DNA from: Nitrospiraceae bacterium
GTDB lineage: Bacteria > Nitrospirota > Nitrospiria > Nitrospirales > Nitrospiraceae
Direction: 5' to 3'
Length of the DNA: 64,000 bases
Assembly (NCBI GenBank): GCA_919902505.1
Contig: CAKKRE010000036.1
Location: 53,807-117,806, forward strand
This document shows positions 1 through 9,149 of this stretch, one piece after another; positions within the stretch are counted from its first letter, which is position 1; the number at the start of each line of letters is the position of its first letter. Made by a program: the position numbers and the translations under genes. Below the pieces are notes generated by a model that was not told the origin of the DNA, ran no database searches, and saw nothing but the letters and a program-made list of their open reading frames with translations.

Positions 1-1244
1 TCGAGAATGCTGAGCTGATTCGTCGGCGGGTGGGTGTGCCCGTCACGCTGGTTCGCATCGCTGACCTGGACATCACACGCGATCGCGGCATTGCGATTCC
101 GCCGGGCGTGCTCACGACGGATATCCAGCAAGTCCTCACGGATCCACGGGTGGATATCGTCATCGAGTTGATGGGCGGGTACGATCTCGCCAAGCGCGTG
201 ATTTTGGATGCCGTGCAACGAGGCAAACATGTGGTCACGGCCAACAAAGCCTTGCTGGCCGTGCATGGCGAAGAGATTTTTGCCGCGGCGTCGCGTCAAG
301 GCATCGACCTCGGCTTCGAGGCGAGCGTGGGAGGCGGAATTCCGGTCATCCGCGCATTGATGGAAGGATTGGCCGCGAACAATATCCAGTCGATCTACGG
401 CATCATCAACGGCACCTCGAATTATATTCTCAGCCGCATGACGAGTGAAGGCCAGCGTTTTGACGTGGTGTTGGAGGAGGCGAAACGTGCCGGCTATGCA
501 GAGGCCGATCCCACGTTCGATGTGGCGGGCACTGATTCGGCGCACAAGCTGACCATCATGGTCAGTTTGGCCTACGGTACACCTGTCAATTTTAAAGAGA
601 TCTACACCGAAGGTATCACCGGGCTCACGCCGCTCGATATTGCTTATGCGAAGGAGTTCGGGTTTACAATCAAGCTGCTGGCGATCGCAAAATATTCCGA
701 TGGCGAAATCGAGGCGCGCGTGCATCCGACGATGGTGCCGTCGGCCTCTCAAATCGCGAAGGTCGACGGTGTCTATAATGCGATTCAGCTGGTGGGCGAT
801 GCCGTCGAAGATGTCGTGCTGTATGGCCGGGGCGCCGGGTCTATGCCGACGGGCAGTGCGGTCGTGAGTGATGTCATGGCCATCGCGCGCAATCTGCTCA
901 AAGATGCTGCCGGGCGTGTCCCGCCTGCATCCTATCAGCCCGATCAGCGGCGGCCGTTGCGCATGCGGCCGATGGAAGAAATTACCTCGCTCTACTACAT
1001 TCGATTTATGGTGGTCGACCGGCCGGGTGTGTTGTCGCAGATTGCCGGGGTGCTGGGTCGTTATGGGATCAGCATTTCGTCGGTGCTGCAGCAGGGACGC
1101 AAAGAGGGGCAGACGGTGCCGGTGGTGATCATGACGCATATGGCAAAGGAGCGGGATATTCAAAACGCGCTCCGTGAAATCAACCCCATGTCCTACATCT
1201 CTGAGCCCACGACGCTCATCAGGGTCGAAGGGCGGGATGAATGA
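1..1244 (+). CDS. hom: Homoserine dehydrogenase, 5' end cut by window edge
   Basis: Reduces aspartate-semialdehyde to homoserine, the branch step to threonine and methionine. The reading frame is open from base 3, so the N-terminal nucleotide-binding glycine motif lies outside the window and the visible part starts at about the second beta strand (ENAELIRRR). Family landmarks are present: the catalytic core around ANKALLAVHG, GIINGTSNYILSRM and EADPTFDVAGTDSAHKL, followed by a C-terminal ACT domain (from about base 985, containing DRPGVLSQIAGVLGRYGIS), which in this family gives threonine feedback. It is followed 45 bp downstream by thrC, as first visible gene of an aspartate-family operon. 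Identification is secure; the real start is not visible. Confidence 0.96.
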   Translation, partial: ENAELIRRRVGVPVTLVRIADLDITRDRGIAIPPGVLTTDIQQVLTDPRVDIVIELMGGYDLAKRVILDAVQRGKHVVTANKALLAVHGEEIFAAASRQGIDLGFEASVGGGIPVIRALMEGLAANNIQSIYGIINGTSNYILSRMTSEGQRFDVVLEEAKRAGYAEADPTFDVAGTDSAHKLTIMVSLAYGTPVNFKEIYTEGITGLTPLDIAYAKEFGFTIKLLAIAKYSDGEIEARVHPTMVPSASQIAKVDGVYNAIQLVGDAVEDVVLYGRGAGSMPTGSAVVSDVMAIARNLLKDAAGRVPPASYQPDQRRPLRMRPMEEITSLYYIRFMVVDRPGVLSQIAGVLGRYGISISSVLQQGRKEGQTVPVVIMTHMAKERDIQNALREINPMSYISEPTTLIRVEGRDE

Positions 1245-1289
1245 ATGGGACTCGCAGGTGTTGCTGAGAGGATGGTCGAGTAGACTCTT

Positions 1290-2348
1290 ATGATTCGTTG
1301 GCGTGGGATCATCGAAGAATACCGGAAGTTCCTGCCGGTCACGGCGCAGACGCCTGTGGTCACGCTGGGCGAGGGCCATACGCCACTGATCCGCGCGGCG
1401 CGGCTTGCGAAGAAGATCGCTCCGGGGATCGATCTGTATCTGAAGTATGAAGGCATGAATCCCACCGGATCCTTCAAGGATCGCGGCATGACCATGGCGA
1501 TCTCCAAGGCTGTCGAGGGGGGCGCGCGGGCGGTCATTTGCGCCTCCACCGGAAACACGTCTGCCTCCGCTGCGGCGTACGGGGCCAGGGCGGGCATTGC
1601 CGTGTATGTGCTCATTCCGGCCGGCAAGATCGCGCTGGGGAAGTTGTCGCAGGCGATGATGCATCAGGCCACCGTCATTCAAGTCGAAGGAAATTTTGAC
1701 CAGGCGCTGACCATCGTCAAAGAGCTGTCGGCCACGTACCCCGTTGAGTTGGTCAATTCTCTGAATCCGTTCCGGATCGAAGGGCAGAAAACGGCGGCGA
1801 TGGAGATTTGCGACGATCTCGGCGATGCGCCGGCTATGCATGTACTTCCTGTAGGGAATGCAGGTAATATCACCGCCTATTGGAATGGCTACCGGGAGTA
1901 TCGTGCGGCCAATCAGACGACGCGGTTGCCTCGGATGATGGGATTTCAGGCCGCTGGTGCGGCGCCGATTGTGTTGGGCCATATCGTCGAAGAGCCACAG
2001 ACGGTGGCCACGGCGATTCGAATCGGCAACCCGGCCAGTTGGCAATCGGCTCTCACTGCGGTGAAGGAGTCGTCCGGTGCCATCGATATGGTCACCGACG
2101 AAGAAATTCTGCATGCCTATGCGTTGGTGGCCAGTGAGGAAGGCGTCTTTTGCGAACCAGCATCCGCCACCTCCGTGGCCGGTGTCATTAAGTTGAGTCA
2201 GGCCGGACAATTAAAAGAAGGTGCCACGGTTGTGTGTACGTTGACCGGGCATGGTTTGAAAGATGCCGATACGGCGATCGGTATTTCACGTCAGCCTCAA
2301 ACAGTGAAAGCCACCCGCGACGATGTGGCCCGCCTCCTTCATGTCTGA
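1290..2348 (+). CDS. thrC: Threonine synthase
   Basis: PLP enzyme converting O-phosphohomoserine to threonine in the cytoplasm. The 352-residue protein carries the PLP lysine in [11 protein letters not shown] (Lys63), the substrate/phosphate-binding [12 protein letters not shown] stretch, and the glycine-rich [13 protein letters not shown] cofactor loop. Length fits the short bacterial class of threonine synthase (about 350 residues) rather than the longer yeast/E. coli class. ATG at 1290 is the first start and gives a complete N-terminus. It lies between hom and the phosphoglycerate-mutase-like gene (18 bp away), so substrate supply by a local homoserine-phosphorylating activity is expected. 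Confidence 0.96.
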   Translation: MIRWRGIIEEYRKFLPVTAQTPVVTLGEGHTPLIRAARLAKKIAPGIDLYLKYEGMNPTGSFKDRGMTMAISKAVEGGARAVICASTGNTSASAAAYGARAGIAVYVLIPAGKIALGKLSQAMMHQATVIQVEGNFDQALTIVKELSATYPVELVNSLNPFRIEGQKTAAMEICDDLGDAPAMHVLPVGNAGNITAYWNGYREYRAANQTTRLPRMMGFQAAGAAPIVLGHIVEEPQTVATAIRIGNPASWQSALTAVKESSGAIDMVTDEEILHAYALVASEEGVFCEPASATSVAGVIKLSQAGQLKEGATVVCTLTGHGLKDADTAIGISRQPQTVKATRDDVARLLHV

Positions 2349-2366
2349 TTACCTCAGGAACATTGC

Positions 2367-3617
2367 ATGAAATATTTGATCCTGCATGCCGACGGGATGG
2401 CAGATCTCTCGTGTCCGGAACTTGGTGGAAAAACACCGCTTCAGGTGGCCTCAACTCCGAACCTTGACCAGATCGCCCAGCGTAGCGAAGTGGGGCTGTT
2501 GAGCCTTCCCTCGGAAGCCGGAGCCGCTGGGAGCGATGTCACGGGTGTGGCTGTGTTGGGGTATGATCCGAAGAAGTACTATCCGGGCCCCGGCCCGCTG
2601 GAAGCAGCCGGTCTCGGCGTCACGGTGGGCGAGCAGGATGTGGTGTTCCGGTGCACCATGCTGACGGTGCGGGGGGAGTCTGCCTCCGGTAGCAAAGATC
2701 GGGCAACCGACATCAAGAAACTCGGACAGCATGTCCTCATGGAGGACGCGACCGCCGGTCTCATCGACACGGAGCAGGCTCGTGAGTTGCTCGAAGCAGT
2801 GAATGAGCAGCTTGGCTCGGAGTCGATTCAGTTCTACCCCGGTTCCGGGCATCGACACCTCATGGTCTGGGTCGGAGGAAAATCCCGCGCGACGTGTCTC
2901 GATCCACAACCGTTGGTCGGCCGGTCGATTGCCGATGCGTTGCCGAGCGGTGATGGCGCCGACGTGCTGCGCAAGATCATGGATGCGGCGTTTTTCATCC
3001 TGCGCGACCATCCGGTGAATGAGGAACGTGAGCAGGAGGGGTTGAAGCCCGCCAATTGCCTGTGGTTGTGGGGTCAGGGCCGTGCCGCCGTGTGGCCGCC
3101 CTTGCCGGAGCGATACCAGATTGCCGGTGTGGTGGTGTCATCCAGCGATGTCCATCGTGGAGTTGGGGTGTGCGCCGGGTTGGATGCGGTCGAGCTTCCG
3201 CTTGCTGACGGAAACGACGCGAATGAGTTCACGGGTTGCGTGCAGACGGCGGTGCAGGAGTTGGCCAAGAAGGACTTCGTCTATCTGCATGCCGGGCTTT
3301 CCGACGACGTGCTGCACGCGACTGATGTGCAGGACAAGGTGCGGGCCATTGAGCGGTTCGATGCCCAGGTCGTCGGGCCGATTCTCGCGGCACTGGCGAC
3401 GCATCCCGCCTATCGGTTGCTTGTCGTGTGTGATCCCGGCCTCGCAAAGAGCCACGGTGCTGAGGTTCCGCCGATCCTGTATGCGCTGTGTGATAGTGCC
3501 GCCAAGCCGTCGGCCGGAGTCACCAAACGGTTTCACGAGCAGGATGCGAACATCGCCGGGACCGCGCCTCGCGATGCGACGAAGTTGATGCTGCGATTAT
3601 TCCCGCGCGGAGTATAG
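2367..3617 (+). CDS. Archaeal-type phosphoglycerate mutase homologue, proposed homoserine kinase analogue
   Basis: A 416-residue member of the alkaline-phosphatase superfamily related to cofactor-independent archaeal-type phosphoglycerate mutase (ApgM). The metal/nucleophile regions are visible: LHADGMADL near the N-terminus, [14 protein letters not shown] around residues 51-64, and [13 protein letters not shown] after it; [11 protein letters not shown] follows later. A subfamily of these proteins encoded in threonine operons has been proposed to act as homoserine kinase; here it sits exactly between thrC and lysC and no GHMP-type thrB is seen. The usual AN after the SDV of ApgM reads TG here, which fits a changed specificity. 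Function in threonine synthesis is inference from context; phosphoglycerate mutase remains possible. Confidence 0.8.
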   Translation: MKYLILHADGMADLSCPELGGKTPLQVASTPNLDQIAQRSEVGLLSLPSEAGAAGSDVTGVAVLGYDPKKYYPGPGPLEAAGLGVTVGEQDVVFRCTMLTVRGESASGSKDRATDIKKLGQHVLMEDATAGLIDTEQARELLEAVNEQLGSESIQFYPGSGHRHLMVWVGGKSRATCLDPQPLVGRSIADALPSGDGADVLRKIMDAAFFILRDHPVNEEREQEGLKPANCLWLWGQGRAAVWPPLPERYQIAGVVVSSSDVHRGVGVCAGLDAVELPLADGNDANEFTGCVQTAVQELAKKDFVYLHAGLSDDVLHATDVQDKVRAIERFDAQVVGPILAALATHPAYRLLVVCDPGLAKSHGAEVPPILYALCDSAAKPSAGVTKRFHEQDANIAGTAPRDATKLMLRLFPRGV

Positions 3618-3621
3618 AGCT

Positions 3622-4857
3622 GTGGCGCTGATCGTTCAAAAATACGGAGGAACATCCGTCGGTACGGTCGAACGGATTCATCGCGTCGCCGAACGTGTCG
3701 AACGCGCTCAGAAAGACGGCTACCAGGTGGTAGTGGTGTTGTCGGCCATGAGCGGGGAAACCGATCGACTGCTGAAGTTGGCGCATGAGGTCACTGGTGC
3801 ACCGGACGAGCGGGAATTGGACATGCTCCTCTCGACGGGGGAGCGGGTGACGATCGCGTTGCTGGCCATGGAACTCCGGGGGCGAGGGGTGAATGCCCGG
3901 TCCTTCACGGGCCGGCAGGTCGGCATTCACACGGACAGCGCGCACACCAAAGCTAGAATTTCCCGCGTCACGGCCGATCGAATCAAGGAAGCGTTGTCTG
4001 CGGGCGTGATCCCCGTTGTGGCGGGGTTCCAGGGCATTAACGCCAGCTCGGATGTCACCACGCTGGGCCGGGGAGGTTCCGATCTGACAGCCGTTGCCCT
4101 GGCGGCGGCGCTCAAGGCCGACCGCTGCATTATTTATACGGATGTGGACGGTGTCTACACTGCCGACCCGAACATCGTGCCGGCTGCGCGACGTCTGGAT
4201 AAGATCTCCTACGAAGAGATGTTGGAAATGGCCAGCCTCGGCGCCAAGGTGCTGCAGAGTCGCTCGGTGGAGTTTGCGGCCAAGTACTCCGTGCCGGTGG
4301 AGGTCAATTCAAGTTTCAAAGAAGGAAAGGGAACGCTCGTGACACGTGAAGATGCCGATATGGAAGGGGTCATGGTGTCGGGTGTGACGGGGGACCGCAA
4401 TCAGGCCAAGATTACGATTGTCGGTGTGCCGGATCGTCCAGGGATCGCCGCGCGCGTGTTCGGGGCCGTGGCCCATGCCAACATCGTGGTGGATATGATC
4501 ATCCAAAACGTCAGCCAGGCCTCCACAACCGACATTTCGTTCACGGTCCCCAAGGCTGATTTGCGTAACGCCGTCGATCTCGTCCAGCGTCTGTCCGAAG
4601 AGATCGGCGCCCGGTCCGTGGCTGTGACGGAATCCATCGCCAAGGTGTCGCTCATCGGGGTGGGTATGCGGTCGCATTCCGGAGTGGCGGCACAGATGTT
4701 CGAGGTGCTCTCGCGCGAAGGCGTGAACATTATGATGATCAGCACGTCGGAAATTAAGATTTCCTGTGTCATCGAGGAAAAGTATTTGGAATTGGCCATG
4801 CGTACGCTTCACACGGCGTTCGGCCTGGATCGGGTTTCGGCGCCTGCCCTGGGCTAG
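3622..4857 (+). CDS. lysC: Aspartate kinase
   Basis: Phosphorylates aspartate, the committing step to lysine, threonine and methionine. The 411-residue protein starts with the KYGGTSVG nucleotide-binding motif, has the [17 protein letters not shown] and [12 protein letters not shown] kinase motifs, and ends with two ACT modules from about residue 265 ([20 protein letters not shown] and a second after about residue 340) for allosteric control by end products. The start is GTG at 3622, only 4 bp after the previous stop; the KYGG motif must lie close to the N-terminus, which supports it. It belongs to the hom-thrC-(kinase)-lysC-cimA operon. Confidence 0.97.
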   Translation: MALIVQKYGGTSVGTVERIHRVAERVERAQKDGYQVVVVLSAMSGETDRLLKLAHEVTGAPDERELDMLLSTGERVTIALLAMELRGRGVNARSFTGRQVGIHTDSAHTKARISRVTADRIKEALSAGVIPVVAGFQGINASSDVTTLGRGGSDLTAVALAAALKADRCIIYTDVDGVYTADPNIVPAARRLDKISYEEMLEMASLGAKVLQSRSVEFAAKYSVPVEVNSSFKEGKGTLVTREDADMEGVMVSGVTGDRNQAKITIVGVPDRPGIAARVFGAVAHANIVVDMIIQNVSQASTTDISFTVPKADLRNAVDLVQRLSEEIGARSVAVTESIAKVSLIGVGMRSHSGVAAQMFEVLSREGVNIMMISTSEIKISCVIEEKYLELAMRTLHTAFGLDRVSAPALG

Positions 4858-4933
4858 TCTGCTCGGCGGGCGGTCACGGTCGGTGTGCCCGTCTCCTCGA
4901 CAGGTCCGTCATGACCCTGCTACTCTCACATCT

Positions 4934-6577
4934 ATGAAACGTCGCAATACAGCGCCGCGGCGCCCTCGCGGTTCGGAACCTGTTTCGGTGCCGTCGCTCA
5001 CGGCGGCGCAGGCATCCGCGCTCGAAATCTACGATACCACCTTGCGGGATGGGGCTCAGGCGGAGGATGTCAGTTTCTCCGTGGAGGATAAACTCCGCGT
5101 GGCGCAACGGCTGGATGAACTCGGTGTGCATTTCATTGAGGGTGGGTGGCCTGGCGCGAATCCGAAAGACATCGAGTTCTTTCGCATGGTCAAGACCATT
5201 CCCTTTAAGAATGCGACCATCGTGGCGTTCGGGTCGACGCGCAAAGCCAGCAACTCGGTTCGAAAAGATAAAAACCTTCACGAACTGCTCGCGTCAGGCA
5301 CTCCGACCATTACGCTCTTCGGCAAGAGTTGGTCGTTTCAAGTGACGGATGCACTAGGCATTGCGCTCGCCAAGAATTTGGAGTTGATCGAAGACTCGAT
5401 TCACTACCTGCGCTCCAAGGATCGTCGGGTGTTTTACGATGCCGAGCATTTTTTTGACGGGTATAAGGCCAATCCCGACTATGCGTTGCAGACGATTCGC
5501 AGAGCGATTGCCGGGGGAGCTGAGCGGGTCATTCTCTGTGATACCAACGGCGGGACCATGCCGTGGGAAATCCGTGAAATTTGCCGCATTGTGAAGCAGG
5601 AATGTCCCGTGCCATTGGGGATTCATGCGCACAACGACAGCGAAATGGCGGTGGCTAACTCCCTCGTCGCCGTGGAGTCGGGCATTCTGCAGGTGCAGGG
5701 GACGATTAACGGAATCGGTGAGCGATGCGGCAATGCCAACCTTTGCTCGATCATCCCAAATCTACAGTTGAAAATGCAGCGACCTGCTATTGGGAATAAA
5801 CTGACACGCCTACGAGATGTGTCGGGCTTCGTGACCGAGATCGCCAACCTGATGCCGAACAAGCGGCAGCCCTATGTCGGAGATGCGGCCTTTGCGCACA
5901 AGGGCGGCGTGCATATTCATGCGGTGCTCAAGAATGCGGCGACCTACGAACACATCGATCCCGCTGCGGTCGGAAACCGTCGTCGGATCTTGGTGTCGGA
6001 TTATGCGGGGCGCAGCGGGCTCCTGGAAAAGGTTGAAGCGTACGGCATTTCGCTGAACAAGAATCACGCAAAGTTGCAGGAACTGGTCGAGACGCTCAAG
6101 GAGCGGGAAAGCCAAGGGTATCAATTCGAAGGCGCGGAAGGATCGTTTGAGCTGCTAATGCGCAAGACGATGGGCAGCCATCGCCCATCCTTTCAGCTGC
6201 TTGGTTTCCGGGTGATCGTCGAAAAGAAACAGGAGCACGGTTTGCTGCTTTCGGAAGCCACCGTGATGGTAAAGGTCGGGGAGGTCGTCGAGCACACGGC
6301 CGCCGTCGGGGCTGGTCCTGTCAATGCCCTCGACCATGCGCTTCGCAAAGCCTTGGGAAAATTCTATCCGCAACTTCGGGAAGTGAAGCTCCTCGACTAT
6401 AAGGTTCGTGTGCTCTCTGCGGATAAGGGGACGGAATCAAAGGTGCGCGTCCTGATTGAGTCGGGCGATCACAAGGACAAGTGGGGCACCGTCGGTGTGT
6501 CGGAAAACATCATGGAAGCGAGTTGGCAGGCGTTGGCGGACAGCATTGAGTATAAATTGCTGCTGGCGGATCGCTAG
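4934..6577 (+). CDS. cimA: (R)-citramalate synthase
   Basis: Condenses acetyl-CoA with pyruvate to citramalate, giving 2-oxobutyrate for isoleucine without threonine deaminase. The 547-residue protein has the HMGL-like TIM barrel opening with IYDTTLRDGAQAEDVSFSVE and HFIEGGWPGANPKD, typical of the CimA subgroup rather than 2-isopropylmalate synthase, the metal-binding GIHAHNDSEMAVANS, and a C-terminal LeuA dimer/allosteric domain (from about residue 400). The frame is open further upstream into lysC, but ATG at 4934 follows the lysC stop and is the sensible start; about 25 residues precede the conserved domain. Last gene of the aspartate-family operon. Confidence 0.92.
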   Translation: MKRRNTAPRRPRGSEPVSVPSLTAAQASALEIYDTTLRDGAQAEDVSFSVEDKLRVAQRLDELGVHFIEGGWPGANPKDIEFFRMVKTIPFKNATIVAFGSTRKASNSVRKDKNLHELLASGTPTITLFGKSWSFQVTDALGIALAKNLELIEDSIHYLRSKDRRVFYDAEHFFDGYKANPDYALQTIRRAIAGGAERVILCDTNGGTMPWEIREICRIVKQECPVPLGIHAHNDSEMAVANSLVAVESGILQVQGTINGIGERCGNANLCSIIPNLQLKMQRPAIGNKLTRLRDVSGFVTEIANLMPNKRQPYVGDAAFAHKGGVHIHAVLKNAATYEHIDPAAVGNRRRILVSDYAGRSGLLEKVEAYGISLNKNHAKLQELVETLKERESQGYQFEGAEGSFELLMRKTMGSHRPSFQLLGFRVIVEKKQEHGLLLSEATVMVKVGEVVEHTAAVGAGPVNALDHALRKALGKFYPQLREVKLLDYKVRVLSADKGTESKVRVLIESGDHKDKWGTVGVSENIMEASWQALADSIEYKLLLADR

Positions 6578-6610
6578 GCTCTTTTCACCTCCGTCGGGCT
6601 CACATAATCC

Positions 6611-6639
6611 TTGACAGGACAGGTAACCTCACGTAACTT
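6611..6639 (+). promoter_or_regulatory. Candidate sigma-70-type promoter ahead of ihfA
   Basis: A perfect TTGACA (6611-6616) is followed after 17 bp by TAACTT (6634-6639), which matches the -10 consensus only partly. It sits about 85 bp upstream of the IHF-alpha start in the 145-bp gap after cimA. Spacing is ideal for the -35; the weak -10 keeps confidence moderate. Confidence 0.4.
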
Positions 6640-6722
6640 ATGGGGAAATTCTTTGTCTTGGACGCTCGACACCAAGAAGCACTTCCTGAGGAACGACTCT
6701 AGTGGATGGCGGGGGGAAAGGC

Positions 6723-6998
6723 ATGAGAAAGGCGGATATCGCGAACGAAATCTTCAAGCAGGTGGGAGTGTCCAAGAACGATGCAGCCGATATCGTCGAA
6801 CTCGTGCTCAATCTGCTGAAGGGCGTGCTGCAAAAAGGTGACGCGGTCAAGATTGCAGGATTCGGGAATTTTGTAGTACGGAGCAAAGGCGCACGTAAGG
6901 GTCGGAACCCGCGAACCGGCGAAGAAATCGGGATTACTCCCCGTCGCGTGGTCACGTTTCGACCCAGTCAGGTGTTTAAAAAGTACGTCAATTCCTAG
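6723..6998 (+). CDS. ihfA: Integration host factor alpha subunit / HU-family DNA-bending protein
   Basis: A 91-residue nucleoid protein of the HU/IHF family, beginning MRKADIANEIF and carrying the DNA-intercalating beta-arm signature GRNPRTGEEIGITPRRVV. The arm sequence and the C-terminal FRPSQVFKKYVN are closer to IHF-alpha than to HU, but alpha/beta assignment is not certain. An in-frame GTG exists at 6702; ATG at 6723 is preferred because GGGGGGAAAGG directly precedes it and the HU fold starts there. It is followed 41 bp later by a MerR-type gene, an arrangement also seen in proteobacteria downstream of pheT. Confidence 0.9.
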   Translation: MRKADIANEIFKQVGVSKNDAADIVELVLNLLKGVLQKGDAVKIAGFGNFVVRSKGARKGRNPRTGEEIGITPRRVVTFRPSQVFKKYVNS

Positions 6999-7039
6999 TC
7001 GCTACCTTGCCACGAGCACACGCAGCATGAGGACCGGTC

Positions 7040-7393
7040 ATGGGGAATGAGCCCAGGCTGGGAAGTAAAGTTTTCTACAAAATCGGCGAAGTCAGCAAGA
7101 TTTCCAAACTGCCGGCTTATGTCTTGCGGTTTTGGGAATCGGAGTTCAGCTTCCTGAGACCGAAGAAGAGCCGTGGGAATCAGCGGCTCTATGTGCAGAA
7201 AGATGTAGATACGGTACTGGAGATCAAGCGGATGCTCTATGACGAGGGGCATACGCTGGCTGGGGTCAAGCGCTACTGGGCTCGTCGAGGACGAGTCATC
7301 GTGAAGAAGCTGAGCTCGCGGAAAGAACTGGCACAACGTGTCAGGGGCGATCTCCAGGCGATCATCAGAATGATCGATTCCCATTCGTCCTGA
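7040..7393 (+). CDS. MerR-family transcriptional regulator
   Basis: A 117-residue protein with an N-terminal MerR winged-helix domain: [20 protein letters not shown] (residues about 13-33) followed by [21 protein letters not shown] and [16 protein letters not shown]. The C-terminal part is short and basic with no metal-binding cysteines, so it is not a classical metal sensor. MerR genes of this kind directly downstream of ihfA are common and their ligand is unknown. Its stop lies 59 bp before tRNA-Pro. Confidence 0.85.
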   Translation: MGNEPRLGSKVFYKIGEVSKISKLPAYVLRFWESEFSFLRPKKSRGNQRLYVQKDVDTVLEIKRMLYDEGHTLAGVKRYWARRGRVIVKKLSSRKELAQRVRGDLQAIIRMIDSHSS

Positions 7394-7452
7394 ACGGTTC
7401 TTGTGATGCAGGCGGCTGCGTCCACTTGTGGGTACATCGATGTCGTGTGTGT

Positions 7453-7529
7453 CGGGGCGTAGCGCAGCCCGGTAGCGCACTCGCTTGGGGTGCGAGGGGT
7501 CGTGGGTTCAAATCCCGCCGCCCCGACCA
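7453..7529 (+). tRNA. tRNA-Pro (GGG)
   Basis: A complete cloverleaf can be drawn. The 7-bp acceptor stem is CGGGGCG pairing with CGCCCCG, the anticodon stem CTCGC/GCGAG encloses the loop TTGGGGT with anticodon GGG, and the T arm is GTGGG-TTCAAAT-CCCGC. The discriminator A is followed by an encoded CCA (7527-7529). It lies between the MerR gene and surE on the same strand. Confidence 0.97.
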
Positions 7530-7695
7530 TCGGCACGATGTTCTCTACCACTGTCAGTGTCCTGAGGGACGTTGATCATTGCGGACGATCTTGTGAGTTT
7601 GTTCGAGTGTTTTCCTGCCTCTTTCGTGCCCACTCTTGACCCAGCGGTTTCGGTGCTCCCCTTTCACGACGTGTGCGAAGCATAAAGGAGCGGTT

Positions 7696-8511
7696 GTGGC
7701 GCGTGTACGGATTCTTGTGACCAATGACGATGGCATTACGTCTCCCGGGATTCACGCGGTCGCGGCGGCGTTGGGTGCATTGGGGGAGGTGTGGATTGTC
7801 GCACCCGATCGGGAGCGCACGGCAGTCGGGCATGCGGTCACGTTGCATAAGCCCCTTCGTATTACCAAGATGGCGCCCCGCGTATTTATGGTGAACGGGA
7901 CTCCGGTAGACTGTGTCAACTTGGCTCTGGTGAAGGTATTGCCAGGGCGGCCGTCGTTGATTGTGTCGGGGATTAATCGAGGGGTCAATCTCGGCGACGA
8001 TGTGATGTATTCCGGTACCGTGTCGGGGGCTTTGGAAGGAACGATCCTAGGCATTCCTTCGATCGCCGTGTCTCAGGAAGGCGACGAGACCTTTCGATTC
8101 GATGTCGGGGCGCAGTATGCGGCACGAGTGGCCGCTGAAGTGCTGTTGCAGGGATTGCCGCCCGAAACCATCCTGAACGTGAATATCCCGAATGTTCCCT
8201 TACGGTCCATCAAGGGTGTGAAAGTGACATGCTTGAGTCGGCGTCGTTTCAACAACCCCATCGTTGAAAAAGTCGATCCGAGGGGTCGGAAGTATTACTG
8301 GATCGCCGGGACGCGTCAGTCGTGGAGTCGCGAGAACGATGCCGACCACGAGGCGCTGGAGCAGCGCATGGTGTCGGTGACCCCGATTCATCTCGACACG
8401 ACCCATCATGAGGTGCTGGAACAGTTCAAGGCGTGGGAGCAACCGCTCTCGCGACCATCCGCGCGTACGAAAACGGTGAAGCCGCATCCTCGAAGGAGAG
8501 CCCAGGCGTGA
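7696..8511 (+). CDS. surE: 5'/3'-nucleotidase SurE
   Basis: Metal-dependent nucleoside monophosphate phosphatase of stress and stationary phase. The 271-residue protein starts RVRILVTNDDGITSPGI, the SurE metal/phosphate signature, followed by VAPDRERTAVGHAVTL, VNGTPVDCVNLAL and ISGINRGVNLGDDVMYSGTVSG. GTG at 7696 is chosen over an upstream in-frame ATG at 7636 because AAAGGAG ends 5 bp before it and the NDDG motif then lies at the family's usual distance from the N-terminus. The stop TGA overlaps the GTG start of the next gene. Confidence 0.95.
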   Translation: MARVRILVTNDDGITSPGIHAVAAALGALGEVWIVAPDRERTAVGHAVTLHKPLRITKMAPRVFMVNGTPVDCVNLALVKVLPGRPSLIVSGINRGVNLGDDVMYSGTVSGALEGTILGIPSIAVSQEGDETFRFDVGAQYAARVAAEVLLQGLPPETILNVNIPNVPLRSIKGVKVTCLSRRRFNNPIVEKVDPRGRKYYWIAGTRQSWSRENDADHEALEQRMVSVTPIHLDTTHHEVLEQFKAWEQPLSRPSARTKTVKPHPRRRAQA

Positions 8512-9143
8512 CCGGACTCATCGAGTGGTTGATAGAAGTGCTCGGCCGGTTCGTGATCGCGACGATTTCGACGTTCGGCTATACGGGTATTGTCATTACG
8601 ATGGCGATCGAAAGCGCCTGTATCCCGCTGCCGAGTGAAATCATCATGCCGTTTTCCGGCTACCTGGTCTCCACCGGCCAATTCTCGATGCTGGGCGTGA
8701 CCCTTGCCGGCGCCATCGGTAACGTGCTGGGGTCGTTGGTCGCCTACTACGTGGGTGTGTGGGGAGGGCGACCGTTTGTCGAGCGCTATGGCCGATATTT
8801 TCTAGTGTCGCAGCATGATATGGAACTGGCCGATCGGTGGTTTGCGAAGCATGGAGAAGCGGCGGTGTTGATCGGCCGTCTACTGCCCGTGGTTCGAACG
8901 TTCATCTCTCTTCCGGCGGGGATTGCGCGCATGGACGTCAGGAAGTTCGTGCTCTATTCATTTGTCGGAGCGCTTCCCTTCTGTTATGCGTTGGCCTATG
9001 TGGGCTTGAAGATGGGGGAGCACTGGAATCAATTACGTCAGTATTTCCATCACGCGGACCTGGTGATCGGGTTGTGTCTTGCCGTGGGCCTCGGGTATTT
9101 TCTCTGGTCCCACTGGCCGAAGCGTCGTCCGTCTATGGAGTAG
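8508..9143 (+). CDS. DedA-family inner-membrane protein
   Basis: A 211-residue polytopic protein of the DedA/SNARE-associated family, which in bacteria is linked to undecaprenyl-phosphate and phospholipid flipping and to envelope integrity. Visible family features are the ESACIPLPSEIIMPFSGYL segment near residue 40, the re-entrant GNVLGSLVAYYVGVWGGRPF, and GRLLPVVRTFISLPAGIARM with the conserved arginines. GTG at 8508 overlaps the surE stop (GTGA) and is preceded by CGAAGGAGAG, giving translational coupling. Five to six hydrophobic segments are evident. Confidence 0.9.
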   Translation: MTGLIEWLIEVLGRFVIATISTFGYTGIVITMAIESACIPLPSEIIMPFSGYLVSTGQFSMLGVTLAGAIGNVLGSLVAYYVGVWGGRPFVERYGRYFLVSQHDMELADRWFAKHGEAAVLIGRLLPVVRTFISLPAGIARMDVRKFVLYSFVGALPFCYALAYVGLKMGEHWNQLRQYFHHADLVIGLCLAVGLGYFLWSHWPKRRPSME

Positions 9144-9149
9144 CGCGTC

